Assembly: GCA_945910005.1 (NCBI GenBank)
Contig: OX246741.1
Coordinates: forward strand, 45,732,918 to 45,796,917
Reading direction: 5' to 3'
DNA: 64,000 nt
From: Isoperla grammatica
Taxonomy: Eukaryota; Arthropoda; Insecta; Plecoptera; Perlodidae
Of the stretch, positions 1-11,599 are shown piece by piece. How positions within the stretch are numbered: position 1 is the first letter of the stretch; the number at the start of each line of letters is the position of its first letter. The position numbers and the translations under genes were made by a program. The notes below the pieces were generated by a model, which was given only the letters and a program-made list of their open reading frames with translations, ran no database searches and was not told where the DNA came from.

Positions 1-650
1 GGTGAACAACAACAACCACTACTCACCCCTGTGTTGTGGCCGCCATGTTTGATGCCGGGAGGGGCGAACAACAACAACCACTACTCACCCATGTGTGTGG
101 CCGCCATGTTTGATGCCAAGAGGGGTGAACAACAACAACCACTACTCACCCCTGTGTTGTGGCCGCCATGTTTGATGCCGGGAGGGGCGAACAACAACAA
201 CCACTACTCACCCCTGTGTTGTGGCCGCCATGTTTAATGACCCATGTGTTGTGGCCGCCATGTTTGATGCCAAGAGGGGTGAACAACAACAACTACTACT
301 CACCCATGTGTTGTGGCCGCCACGTTTGATGCCAAGAGGGGCGAATAACAACAACCACTTCTCACCTATGTGTTGTGGCCGCCATGTTCAATGACCCATG
401 TGTTGTGGCCGCAATGAGTTATGCCGGGAGAGGCGAACAACAACAACCTTTATTCACCCATGTGTTGTGGCCGCCATGTTTGATGCCAAGAGGGGTGAAC
501 AACAACAACCACAACTCACACATGTGTTGTGGCCGCCATGTTTAATGCCAAGAGGGGCGAACAACAACAACCACTACTCACCCATGTGTTGTGGCCGCCA
601 TGTTCAATGACCCATGTGTTTGGCCGCCATGTTTTATGCCGGGAGAGGCG
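1..650. repeat. 62-bp minisatellite with a YY1/Pho-like motif in each unit (copy 1 array)
   Basis: About ten imperfect tandem units of roughly 62 bp run from the window edge to about 650. Each carries a CAA-rich stretch, then TGTGTTGTGGCCGCCATGTT, then a variable GATGCC(A/G)(A/G)GAGGGG tail. Some units are shortened by loss of the CAA part. The GCCGCCATGTT core matches the vertebrate YY1 / insect Pho consensus GCCGCCATnTT. Short open frames here simply follow the repeat and are not treated as genes. The related array at 43,040-43,700 opens the second copy of the duplicated block. Confidence 0.85.
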
Positions 651-1078
651 AACAACTCTCGCCTTTCGATCTTCCGTCCATTCCTGCGGCTGCTTTCTGT
701 AACCAGGGTGCATTGCGGTTAGTCAGTGCTACTCACCATTGCTCTAATATGTTATACTACAGCACATGCTCAGCTGGGCATGTTGTAGGTTATGTACCAT
801 ACCTCAGATGTAAAACTTACATACCCAATTTGTTTTATAACTTTTTTTAGTCCATCTTACTTTTTCCAATAAATGGCATTGCCATCAAATTGGTTATTAT
901 GTTCCATGTCGTGTAACTTTCTTTGTTAATTTGCATTGTCATTGGTATAAATGCACTTTTCAAAACGCATTTTCTGAAGAACAACCCTAATATGCACTGA
1001 TAATTTAGATAGCAGACAGGCATAATAATAATATAGGTAGGTTTGACACAGGATGACTACCATTAATGACTACCAGCA

Positions 1079-4000
1079 ATTGAATTGAATTGAATTTATT
1101 GTGGTTTTCTCGCCCGGAGGCGAGAAGGCCGATAAAGGCCCACAACACGGCCCTCTGCAGCCTAATACACAAATACAAAGACAGATACAGAGACTAATAA
1201 AACAAGGGCAGAGCCGAAACAGATACAGGACAAATTCAAAGACAAATGCTAACAAAAAAAATACACACAGAGCAAACACAAAGACAACGTCTAAATGGAA
1301 ATTAAGGGATAAACGCAAAGACAAGTCAAATCACGCAAAACAAACACAAACACAAGTCCAGATGGGAATTCAGTTGGATGCACAAACACATGTCCAGAGA
1401 TGTCACAAGAGCAGACACAAACACAAGGAAACACAAAATTTAAAAAAACAAAAAAAACAAACACAAACACTTGTCCAGATGGACATGTCACAGGCGAGCG
1501 CACAACACACGAACACACGAACAGTCAGCACAGCACTCCGCGTCCTCTGGCTCGACGCCCTGGAGGCCCCCGCGGTCGAGGTCACCGCGGCCCGGCAACC
1601 CCGGTCAAGTAGTCAGCATGTTGAGGGTACTAGAACCGCAGCCGACGATGGCCGTCGCCGGGGGCGTATAGCTGGTCCAGGAGGGCATCGCGGCCACGGG
1701 CTCGGAGGCGGGCGACGTAAGCGATGGTGAGGGCAGTGAGGAGGTCGGACAAGGGCGGGACCTTGGTGAGCGCGTACACGTCCTCGTTGCGCGTCCAGGG
1801 GCGCAGCCGGGCAATTAGACGAAGGATGCGGCGCTCCAGGGAGAGGTACTGCAGACAGTGCCGACCAAGTACGGGCGAGAGGGCAGCAGCGGCGTGCTCA
1901 AAGAGCGGGCGGAGGAACACCTGGGTGGTATGCCGGAGTGTACGGAAACTGCAGCCACGAAAGCGCCCACGAATCAGCACGAGCAGATTCATCCGCTGCC
2001 TCGCACGCAGACACACATTCCGCGTGTGCGCCCCCCAGTCCAGAGTGGGGGAGAAGGTCACACCAAGGTACTTGGCTGTGGCGGAGACTAAGACGGGCAC
2101 ACTCCATAGCGAGATAGAGCGACGAAAGGGCCTCTGGGACAGCTTTTGGGCCTTGTGTCGGTGCCGAAACAGTAAAAGTTGTGTTTTGGAGGCATTGGGC
2201 AGCACCCGCCAGCGAGACATCCAGCGTTGGAGGGCCGCGAGCAGGCGCTGTAGGGCACGGAACGCCCCGGCCGCGGAACGGTGGGAGCACCAGTACGCCG
2301 TGTCGTCAGAGTACAGGCCAACGGAGCCACCCCGGGAGAGAGGTACTGGTATATAAATGCAGTAAAGGAGGTACAGCAACGGAGAAAGGCAGGAACCTTG
2401 AGGGACGCCGGCGCGAATAGGGAACGGAGCCGAGAGATGGCCATCGACTCGAACCCGCGCCGTGCGGCTGGTGAGAAAGGAACGAATTAGGCGGACCATG
2501 ATGAGGGGAACCCCGACCTGAAGGAGTTTGTAGACAAGGCCGTCGTGCCAGACCTTATCAAAAGCCCGAGAAATGTCGAGGAAGGCAGTCAGTACACAGT
2601 GACCTTTGTTAAGTGCGGTAGTAGCATCCGAGACAAGTCGAGCAACGGGATCAGTCACGCCGCGACCGGGGCGGAAGCCCGCCTGTTACTCCGGGAGGAT
2701 GCCAGCATGCTCAGCAAAGGCTGCCAGTCGAGTCTGAATTATTTTCTCCAGGGTCTTGCCAACGACGCTAAGAAGACTGATCGGGCGGAAACTAGCCGGA
2801 TCGGTGGCAGGCTGGCGTGGCTTGGGGATCATAACCACCACAGCCGAACGGAAACCTTCGGGAAAGTAGCCAAGACGGAGGCAACCGGTAAATAGGGACG
2901 CAAGGTGAACGAGGAAGGCAGAAGGTGCATTCAGCAGCATGAGCCGAGTGACGCCATCCCCTCCCGCCGCCGAATTCCGCCCCGACGACAGCGCACGTAC
3001 TGCATTGTAACCCGTGATCGGACTGACCAAGTCAGGAAAGGGAACGTCGTCGGACGGTAGGACAGAGTGGTTCGAAAGTGACGGCTCATACCTAGAGAGG
3101 CTTGTTTCAACGGAGTCGCGGAATGCAACATCGAAAAGCGGGTCTGTTGGGAAACGGTGTACGTCCTCCAACGAAGCCGCGAAGACGGCGGCCTTCTCGT
3201 CGCCGGTGGCGTAACGTCGTCGTTTACGACCAGCGGAGAGACGACTCGGGTTTGCTGGCCGGTGAGGCACTTGAACCGATGCCAGAACTTGGAACCCTGG
3301 CGGTAGTCAAGGGCCCCACAGGCAGCGATCCACGACTCCTCGCGGTGGGATGATATCCGACGCCGGATGAGGGTGTTGAGGCGGTTCCACTCCGTCTTCA
3401 ACGCAGGGTTGCGGGAGAACGTAAACTGGCGATAGACCCGACGTTTCTGTCGAATGAGGACCACGATGTCAGGAGAAAGGCGCCGGCGAGAGGTGTCTAC
3501 GTTTTTGAGAGGCACCGCCACAGCCACCGCCCTTTTTAACACAGCTACCAGCATGTTCATGTCCGATCGAATAGCAGCGCATGTAGAGGCATCGACACGC
3601 TCTGGCAGAAGACGAAGGACGGTGTGCCGGAAGGAGTTCCAGTCTGCAGACGAATAGTCCCTGACGGCCTTGTAGCGGGGCTGGGGTGGAGGGGGGTTAA
3701 CAGCGTCCGTGGAACACACGAGAGGGAGGTGGTCGCTGCCCACAGACGGGCCTATGGTGACGTCACTAAAATGGCCAGCAAGATTCTCACTAACTAGGAT
3801 GTGGTCCGGGATAGAAGCAACGTTGTAACCGATGAAGGTGGGGTTATCGTTGAACAGGCGGAAAAGGGGAAGGTCCACGAGCATGTCAGTAAACGCCATT
3901 AGCATTGGACCCCGTGTCCCCGAAGGACGCGTGACGTGCGTTGAAGTCTCCCATGAGGATGAACCGGGGAAAGGCAGCCACATACTCAATGAACGCAGCG

Positions 4001-4186
4001 AGGGAAGCCAGAGAATCGGAAGGCGGGACATAGACAACGGCCACTAAGATCGGGCCGAGTGGGGAATGCACAGAACACATAACGGCTTCATGATGCTGGA
4101 AACGGAGAGGGAGAGGAACAGGCACATACGGAACCTGGGGGTCAAGAAAAAGAGCGACCCCCCCGCGCGGTGGGATGCCAGGCGCA
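1079..4186 (-). mobile_element. Jockey-clade non-LTR retrotransposon (LINE), 5'-truncated
   Basis: The element reads on the minus strand. It starts inside an APE-type endonuclease and runs through reverse transcriptase to a 3' UTR that ends in a short (AATTC)n tail. Just before the tail the transcript would fold a CTCGCC/GGCGAG hairpin, like the 3' stem-loops that some LINE reverse transcriptases recognise. The other copy of the duplicated block has the empty site (CCAGCAAGGTAAAG near 44,166-44,178), which defines both junctions. A GCA is present on both sides, so the target duplication is very short or absent. The 3' UTR (about 1,100-1,500) is rich in ACA-type repeats. ORF1 and the start of the endonuclease are missing. 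Confidence 0.9.
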
Positions 4187-4200
4187 GGTAAAGAAGACAT
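1630..4200 (-). pseudogene. Jockey LINE ORF2 remnant: endonuclease + reverse transcriptase, broken
   Basis: ORF2 would encode the enzyme that nicks target DNA and copies LINE RNA. At 4,200-3,890 the endonuclease shows the GDFNARH motif, and near 3,750 the terminal SDH motif. The reverse transcriptase follows, with FRPISLLSVVGKTLEK, FLDISRAFDKVWHDGL, GVPQGSCLSPLLY and a YSDD catalytic box (residues 116-119 of the last open segment, 2,658-1,630). The coding is broken by a shift near 3,895, a compensating shift near 3,205 and an in-frame TAA at about 2,685. The outer segments share one frame and only the middle piece is shifted. YSDD replaces the more usual FADD. The breaks and 5' truncation mean it cannot move on its own. 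Jockey assignment rests on motif wording and is fairly sure. Confidence 0.85.
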
Positions 4201-4507
4201 TAGTCACATTTGTTAAAACACATTGAACAATATCCAAGAAAATGTAACATAATTTTTAAAGTTTACGACGAGTGTATCAATCGGCCATTGATTGAAATGG
4301 TGATAATAAGGTAAACAAACAAAATTTGGAAGTACTCTCTGTACATTGAAACTAAAATAAGTGGCTTCTAGATTACTGGCTATTTGCGATCGCAAAACTT
4401 CGATACGCCCCTACCGGTCAAAATTGTCCCTGAGCTAACGGGTCTAGCGCTCTGTCAACGAATTCTCGCACACCACACGGTACTTATTTTGTTCCAGCTG
4501 TTATACT

Positions 4508-5239
4508 ATTCGTTTCAGTGGTGCAGTGGTGCGTATACGGGCGTATACGCCGTATACACACTGCTCCGGCCAAAAAACTTTCGTATACACACTGCTTTTG
4601 GTTATGATACGAGTGATACGCAATGATACGGTCGTAACATCGTAACATGCCTCGAATGACGGACACATTATTCACGATTGTCAGCTTTTCTCCATTAGTA
4701 AAATTGTGCTCTCTCTCTGGCACTAGCAATTAATTGGCACAAGGCCTCAAATCCTCTAAGACCAACCCTAGGTCAGGGAGTCCCGATATTCAATTTTAAG
4801 TCCCGTTTCCCGCCAATACACTAAGTAGGAAACTATTGTCTCACTTGGTAAAAATATTGTGATGTGTCAAATATCAACAGCCAAGTATCAATAGGTATAC
4901 ATACGGGCCACGGGCGGCGTGTGTGTCGCCAAACCACTTCCCAAGCCCCAAAACGCATTCCTGAACAATTCTCGTCAGTGTTCCAAATTTTTGGCGATTT
5001 TCTGGTGTTGCACTACAAAAACTGCAGTATTTCGGATTGCATTCAGTCCGGTATTGGTTTCTAAAACGCTCAAAACACACTCTAAAACGCCTGTTTTTTT
5101 AAATTGCCTACGGCGCTATTGTTGGGGGCTCTGTCCCCCAAACCCCCCATGTTTTTTTGTCTAGAAAGATGTGTCCCTCCAGCTCCCCACTAAAGCGTAT
5201 ACGTACTGGTAAATTTGGCACTACACCACTGATTCGTTT
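4508..5239. mobile_element. Non-autonomous hAT-like element with 8-bp target duplication
   Basis: The element occupies 4,516-5,231 (716 bp). It begins CAGTGGTGCAGTGG and ends CACCACTG, matching hAT-type CAGTG termini. It is flanked on both sides by ATTCGTTT (4,508-4,515 and 5,232-5,239). The other duplicated copy has a single CTATTCATTTTGAAA at 44,504-44,518, which is the unoccupied site. No transposase is visible. A G-run/C-run hairpin lies near the right end (about 5,120-5,150), a feature shared with the two hAT-like elements in copy 2. Confidence 0.9.
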
Positions 5240-6286
5240 TGAAGAAAAAACTTAGAGGAAAGCGTATTTAGTCTATATGCCAATTGTCATCATAAAGGTT
5301 ATTTCAAAATTATAGACCCAGTAGTTTACTTGGTATACCAATTCACGCAAAGAATCGGAGAATGAGCAAAATTCTTATCGTTCAGTCAACCTCAATTGTC
5401 GAAACACTAATGATCGGAATTTGACGCGATTTCCTTAACAATATGAACCAATAATGTGAGATAATAAAGAAATAAACTTTCTAGATAGAAAGTTCCCCGA
5501 ACGAAAATTCATAGCATGCACAAACATGCAGGGTGCATAGTTTCACGGCCCCAACCGTTGCTATTAAGGTCCAACCGCTGCACCCGGCATATTAGTGCAT
5601 GCCATGAATTTTGGATTGGGCAGTTTCTATCTAGAAAGTTTTTTGTTTATAATTCCACATTATTGAAACATATTTTTAATAGACTCTCGTCCAAGTCCGA
5701 TCATTAGTTTTTCGACAATTGAAGTTGAGAACAATAAGGAATATTTCCATTTTCCGATGCTATGCGTGAATTGTCATAACAAGTAAACTACTGGGTCTAT
5801 AATTTTGAACTAACCTTTATGATACCTATTGGCATATACACTAAATACGCTTTCCGTTAAGTGTTCCTTCCGAATGAATAGTATAAAAGCTAGAACGAGA
5901 TAACTGATCAACGTTCCAGTGATACAACCAATTTCACGCTTATAAGTTAACCCGGCACGGCCGCCACATTAAGAAGTGATGTCACTCTCTAACGCCCTTG
6001 AGAGTGTGAATAAAGTTATTGACAAAGCTACGACCAGTATTACCAAGCAAGAAGCAATTGCTGATAATAACATCATGATTGACTGTCCAATGAGTGCAAA
6101 CAGATTATAAACAATGGATAATCATGCTTTCCTTATATACCAGACAAGTCTGGTTGATATCATATACTTATCACTTATATTAAACATAAATCATCGTCTG
6201 GATGCGCTAACATTTCGAATTTCTTCCTTAATATTTATAGTGATTTGTTCATTGAGCCACCACCTCACGTATTAATGCACCTTTAC
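5240..6286. other. Duplicated-block DNA without recognised genes
   Basis: Apart from the short open frame at 5,979-6,110, this is AT-rich sequence shared with 44,510-45,520. No coding homology is seen. Confidence 0.6.
5979..6110 (+). other. Short open frame (43 codons) with a segment conserved between duplicated copies
   Basis: ATG at 5,979 opens 43 codons beginning MSLSNALESVN and ending at TAA 6,110. About 60 bp in the middle (encoding KATTSITKQEAIADNNIM) are identical in the second copy near 45,240-45,300, while the flanks differ noticeably. The second copy has ACG in place of ATG at 45,195 and stops earlier. Just upstream both copies have a GCCGCCAnATT motif and TGA(T/C)GTCA, which is a perfect CRE in copy 2. 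It could be a small first exon, a conserved non-coding part of a repeat, or chance. I do not recognise the peptide. Confidence 0.25.
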
Positions 6287-6729
6287 ATTTGACGTTATTT
6301 TTATTTTATTTATTTTATTGCAATTAAGGCCAGTGTAGGGCACAATGCCCTCTTTAGCCTGATGAGTGATGATTGATGAATGATAATGAGGAAGGGAGGA
6401 GGGGAAGCCTGGTACCGGCATGTAGCCTACTCCTGTCGAAAAGTACCAAGGGGACCATCAGCTTTACGTCCCATCCGAAAGGACGGTGTAACTTTGACCA
6501 GTCATATAGGTTCCTCCACTAACCTGGACTGCCGAGCAGTTGACGAGAAGAACGAAGCTGTTACACAAGCTTTCGAACCCTCCAATCTGCTCTAACCAAC
6601 GGTAACTAGTGTTTCAGAGGTGAGTGGTCACCCATCCACCTCCTGACCTAGCCCGAGGTTGCTTAACTTCGGTGTTCGTATGGGAACCGGCTAAGCGACC
6701 GCGGCTAAACCGTTGGCTATTTGACGTTA
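6287..6729 (-). mobile_element. 5S rRNA-derived SINE (SINE3-like)
   Basis: Read on the minus strand, the element starts at 6,718 with GCCAACG, like arthropod 5S rRNA. It then keeps 5S internal promoter blocks: ACCGAAGTTAAGC (near 6,661-6,673) followed by GGATGGGTGACCA (near 6,625-6,637). A unique body follows, then a hairpin-forming GGGCATTGTGCCC, then an A/T-rich tail. An 11-bp direct repeat ATTTGACGTTA flanks it (6,287-6,297 and 6,719-6,729). The second duplicated copy lacks it at about 45,520. These are the marks of LINE-mobilised retroposition of a Pol III transcript. Confidence 0.9.
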
Positions 6730-9700
6730 GATTATTCCCAGAACAATTGAATAAGTAAATACATCTATATATTAGTCATTCTGTCTGTGAAATGTATTCT
6801 TTTGTAGGCTATTTGTTATTATTGTTTTGGTAATCCTTGTTTAAGATACTTTTTTAGTCACGCCAACATCGCAATATCAGATACAATTACACACGAGTTG
6901 CTGTGTCTTAGTAATGGAGTTCCCGTCGAGGCTCCATCGTGATAATTATCCTAACAAAATATCTCAGTAGAATTAGAGATATTGGGATAAGTAGTTTACA
7001 TTACAATATTTGAGAACGGGGCAAACATTTAGTACCAAATAGGTAACTGATTTATAACCACCATTTATTGTCTTAATAACTCGAGAAACTTATTAACTTC
7101 TGTACCGATTTTACCACAAAACTAATGGCGTTCAATCCACATCGATACTTGTGGATGGTTCAAATTTCAATTTGATTAGACTCGACATTCGACCGCTATC
7201 GTGAGACCGAAAAAGAAAAAAAAAGAAAAACAGTACTAGTGCAATAATAGTAGAATGGAGACGCTCGCTATGCTCGCTTAACATGTTTAAGACAATATGT
7301 CGTGATAAGTGGCATAACATAGTAAGCAACAAACCGAGGGGCACAAAAGACTGTCACTCATGGTTGTCCTTGAAGCTCTTGTGTCGTCACGATAGTTGTT
7401 GGAACTCGCATCCGAATCGGCCACATATTTTACTAGAAACTATCTGTTAAAAGATGGCCCCAGCCAGTGTTAGACTTTAAGGTAATGTAATGTTGATTGT
7501 CAAACACGTAACTTAGGACTGTTCAAGTTATTTAGCCTAACGAGTACAATACGAGTTAACATTCAGATTCCGCAAAATATAACTAGATCAACCGAAAAAG
7601 CAATCGATAACGTTCTAAAGTTTCCTCATGCAGTTAACCAGATAAAAAGGATTTAAATAAGAAGATAACTACATTCTCCTAACAAAGATAAGCACTGATA
7701 ACCTTAATGTTTTGTGCATTTAAAAATCAATCAACGAATTTGAAGGATTTAAGGCCAATTTTACCGTCAGATATCGGGAGTTCTTTATAGTAGGTCGAAA
7801 TACAGAGGTAAGTGGTTAGTCAACACAATTGTACCATTAATCATTAATAACTCTTTGTTTATTTTGGTTCAGGTTTTGATGCGTTTTGGCCAATGCTTCA
7901 GCTTATACTATGTTCCTTTGAACATCTACTGGAAGAGTGTTTATTTAATTGGTGTGAATAAAACGCATTTCGAATATTAGTAACAGCTATTGAAACTAGT
8001 TTTTATACTTATAGGTGGGTGAAAGGGAGGAATTAATTTCCCGAGTCGTTAAAGGAGAAAAGTACCTTTTTTTAATTGTGCTTAACTACAAAACCTACAG
8101 TTCATATCTGTAATAAAACCATTGACTTGTCACTTGTTTGAAGTAAATCTTATGCTGAGTTAAGTGTTTGCTGGATTCTGGCATCCTGCTTCACTCCGTC
8201 TGAATTGCTTCCCAACTATTTAACTCACCGTCCGCCAATGCACGCGTCGTCTTAACGGTCTATCCTTGGCGAGAACAGGGGTTAGAAGACTCTTGAAAAC
8301 AGTCAGCCAGAATCACTAGGCGTACTACTACGATAAGAAAGATAGATTATTAGCAAATTATTATCGTTTGTAAAATTAAAGTAGGTAATCTCTATTGCAA
8401 CATGAAGCAATGTACAAGTGGGGAACCAGTAGATAGCTGAACTTGACTTCTTGGTATAGCAAAATTGATTGCTTTTAAATCTTAAAATGGTGACGTTTCG
8501 AGTAAATTACACTACTCATCTATGAGATGCATTGTCAAACGCCAGGATAAGTACAGGATTTGTTTTATTTCATGTTAGTTTCAATAAGAAGAACAAACTC
8601 CATAGCAACCACAAACAAATCCTATACTCTACTCGACTGTGCAAAAACCTTTCTCGATCTATCTCCAGGTCGCGACTGTGACCCGCCCTATCATTTTGTG
8701 CGTATTCTCCATTCGTGGTTCACCCCACGGCCGCTCTACAGGTTCGATCCCGGTGGCGCTAGTGTTTGTATCGCATGATGTTATCTCTGAGATGCTTGTT
8801 GTGGTTTCCGCACGTTGTTGATGCGATGTGTAGTATAGGTCTCTTACTCGCCTGAGTTTATTAGGGTGTTTGGGCATTTCAGTAGCTTCACGGACAAACG
8901 GGACCGATGATGCTGGAAAATGATTTACAGATAAAGACAGATACCCGTGCATAAAGGTTTGGCAGCGAAAAAATAATTATTGCTGATATTACGATTTAAA
9001 AATAATTTAAAATACTTTTAAGTATAATATAAAAGAAAAATTATCGAAAGTGTTGTGTATATTTTAGCTAAAAACCTAAAAATTTTACGATCTATTTAAT
9101 GAATTCGTGAGAGCATACAACTCATAAGTAAACGCAAATGTGTCGTGTGAAGCCAACTGCCAGCATTCAAGTTAAGCAACCATTACATTACATTAGACGT
9201 AAGAATTGATAGTAAGATTCTCCTCCACAAAAACTTATCAACGCTTTTTAACGTTGGTTAGTAAAGCTAACTTCATGAAAAAAAATTTCGTTTTAAATAT
9301 ATATTTGAAACTCAAGTTTTACCTTTTCCATGCAGGGTATGGAAACCCAATGTATTTAAGAAAAAAACATTTCAAATTTATTAAATAAAAAACATTTTTG
9401 ATACACTTAAATGTATTATACCATTGTACAGCCATTGCTGGAGGTTTGTATTTAATCATCTAGCATTTAAGTTATACGAGAGGGAGGTTATGCTATTTTA
9501 AATCCGTTTCATATACATGTGATCACTATAGCTCTGGGAAACATTTATAGCAATACTGCGAACAATCACATATAAATGGCTCAAAGTAAGTATTCTGATG
9601 TTTACGACACAGCCGAGTCCAAGCCTAATCCCTAACATAAACAGGTCCACTGTGGATAATTTAAAACTTTTCGTTGGTTACCTGTAACGGTTTGTGTGGA

Positions 9701-10120
9701 CAAACCGCCTGTGGACTTGACTAAGCTGAACCATGAATTTACGAATGTGTGAAAGAACGCCAGGTATCTGCTGATTTTCTTTCAATTGACGCGGTTGAAA
9801 GGGACAGTAGACAATGACCTGAGATCGGCATGCGAATACTTACATTGGGGGCTATAGTTGTGTTTCGTGTTGCATTCCTCACAATGCCAGAAAGACCCAA
9901 CACCTAAAAAGTAAAACATTATTATTTACAGCTATAGAGAGAAAAATCAACCTTTATTAATAAAAAGGCTGTCAATGTACATTAAATGAACTCAAGGGTC
10001 TAGCGTCCTGATTAATACAATATATATACGATTTTGCAAAACCAATTTTAACTATTAAAATTAATATTACACATTCATAAGACAAAATGACAGCTTACAA
10101 CTAAAATGCTTGAGTGTCTT
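6730..10120. other. Duplicated-block DNA, no gene seen
   Basis: The sequence aligns with 45,525-47,470 and 50,945-52,380 in copy 2. It holds dispersed-repeat fragments: 7,130-7,280 recurs at 45,910-46,060 and partly at 22,990-23,060. An 85-bp piece near 8,560-8,645 recurs at 17,265-17,350. The segment 8,700-8,945 is unusually conserved and is listed separately. Confidence 0.6.
8700..8945. repeat. Conserved dispersed segment with a Pol III B-box-like sequence (SINE candidate)
   Basis: The segment contains GGTTCGATCCC (8,742-8,752), an exact Pol III B box. About 245 bp here match 50,945-51,190 with only around ten differences, clearly fewer than the flanks show. The minus strand is also open in both copies for about 97 codons with nearly the same peptide, but the composition suggests a SINE central domain rather than a protein. 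No clear A box or target duplication is seen. In copy 2 it directly abuts the right end of the 3.5-kb TIR transposon. Confidence 0.4.
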
Positions 10121-10121
10121 G

Positions 10122-10147
10122 GGTGGGGGGGGGGGGGGGGGGGGGCG
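10122..10147 (+). repeat. Poly(G) tract
   Basis: An almost uninterrupted run of G. A second run lies at about 10,447-10,480. The second copy of the block has shorter, interrupted runs at 52,394-52,411. Such runs can form G-quadruplexes and may be misassembled. Confidence 0.9.
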
Positions 10148-11249
10148 TTCGACTTCGGTTCCATCTCAGTGGCCGATGTCCAGATGCGACCACATTAATA
10201 TCAGTTACACATGAGAGTCGTGATGTCAAAGGAATCTGAACCGTGCTGCTATCTAGCGTCGAATTCACCGAAGTGTTAGTTTGTCTGACACTCAAACAAG
10301 GAGATTATTTTATCGAATATCGGACGGAAACTGGAGCACAGAGCTAACAGAGTGAAACCAACTTACAGGTGTATTGCATCTTAGCGCAACACTGGATAAT
10401 TATGAGGTTTTATTGGCAGACATCTTAGTAAGGTGGGTTTTGATGGTGGGGGGGGGGGGGGGGGGGTGGGAGGGGGGGGGTGATGAACCTATTTTCTTAC
10501 AGCAAAAACACCGTATCTACGTTTTCATAACCACCGATATTGCAAAGTATGAGAACACATACTTTAATTTGTATCATACATTAATACAATAAACCGGCTT
10601 TCTATGTATCTCATCATACACCCTTCCCGATATGAATGCTCTGAATCAGCTAAGAAGCCACCGTATTTTACCTCTTAAATAGTTCCATTATCATTTAGAT
10701 ACTCTTGACAATGTTCCTTCCTTATTCATTTGATAGGCTTTTGTCAGGGACGGCTTAATATGACCTTTTAGTACTTACCTATAGCGTTTGAATAGAAACA
10801 CTGCGGTGATGGCACATTCTTGGTAGGTGGCGAACCTAGCGGTGAAGCTCTAGCCGGTGTCGGTTGATCCTGGAAGAGATGAAAAATAAGTATGTGTTAT
10901 AATGGGTAACATCTTTATCGACTCAAACTTGATCCAGTCCGCGGGGCAGCGCAACTGTTTTCTTGTCGCCGCCTTTATAAGAGTAAATTCTGCGTGTTTC
11001 CTGTCTTCACACTAGACGCCAAAGACATTGGAATAGTAGGATACCTTTGCTGAGTTATGGTTGGTAGTTCAACGATCCCTCTCCAGGGAATATTTGTGAA
11101 ATTGATCTCTGAAAACACATCAATTTGTCTTTATTCGGAATCAATCCACATTTTTGTAAAATATCGGTTTACACACATTCATAAGAGTTAAGATTTAAGA
11201 TTTCATTTTCATGGCGTTGTTTTACTTGGGGTCTCCCCCATAGTAGGTA

Positions 11250-11411
11250 AAGTCGTCGTACAACAACCTCGGTAATGCTTTCGTCACGGGTGGTTGAGCG
11301 GCAGCCAACCAGCGGTCGTGGCTAATTCAGATACCTGCTTGGATTGGCCGAGACCGTAAACACATCACTGGCAGATGTAGAACGCATTACCGAAGTTGTT
11401 GTACGACGACT
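11250..11411. mobile_element. Short foldback (MITE-like), copy 1
   Basis: GTCGTCGTACAACAAC at 11,250 is repeated in inverted orientation ending at 11,411. The arms are about 28 bp with few mismatches. The same element sits at 55,921-56,082, so it predates the block duplication. No target duplication was recognised. Confidence 0.65.
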
Positions 11412-11599
11412 CTCCTCCGTATAGTAATTATTTTCTTGCCACCAGAATGCGTCTATTCTATTTTTAGTGGCCCATAGGACACATTTGACTACATTTATGT
11501 CGTATAATGTATAGCTCGAGGGAAGCCGGGGTCACATTGAACATGGGGTAATCGGGCCCTTGGTAAGTATCTAGTAATAACACATTATTATATATGTAT

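Noticed and set aside
1101..1730. 209-codon plus-strand frame rich in Lys, Thr and Gln
   Set aside because: It lies antisense to the Jockey LINE 3' UTR and ORF2 end, in ACA-rich repeat sequence.
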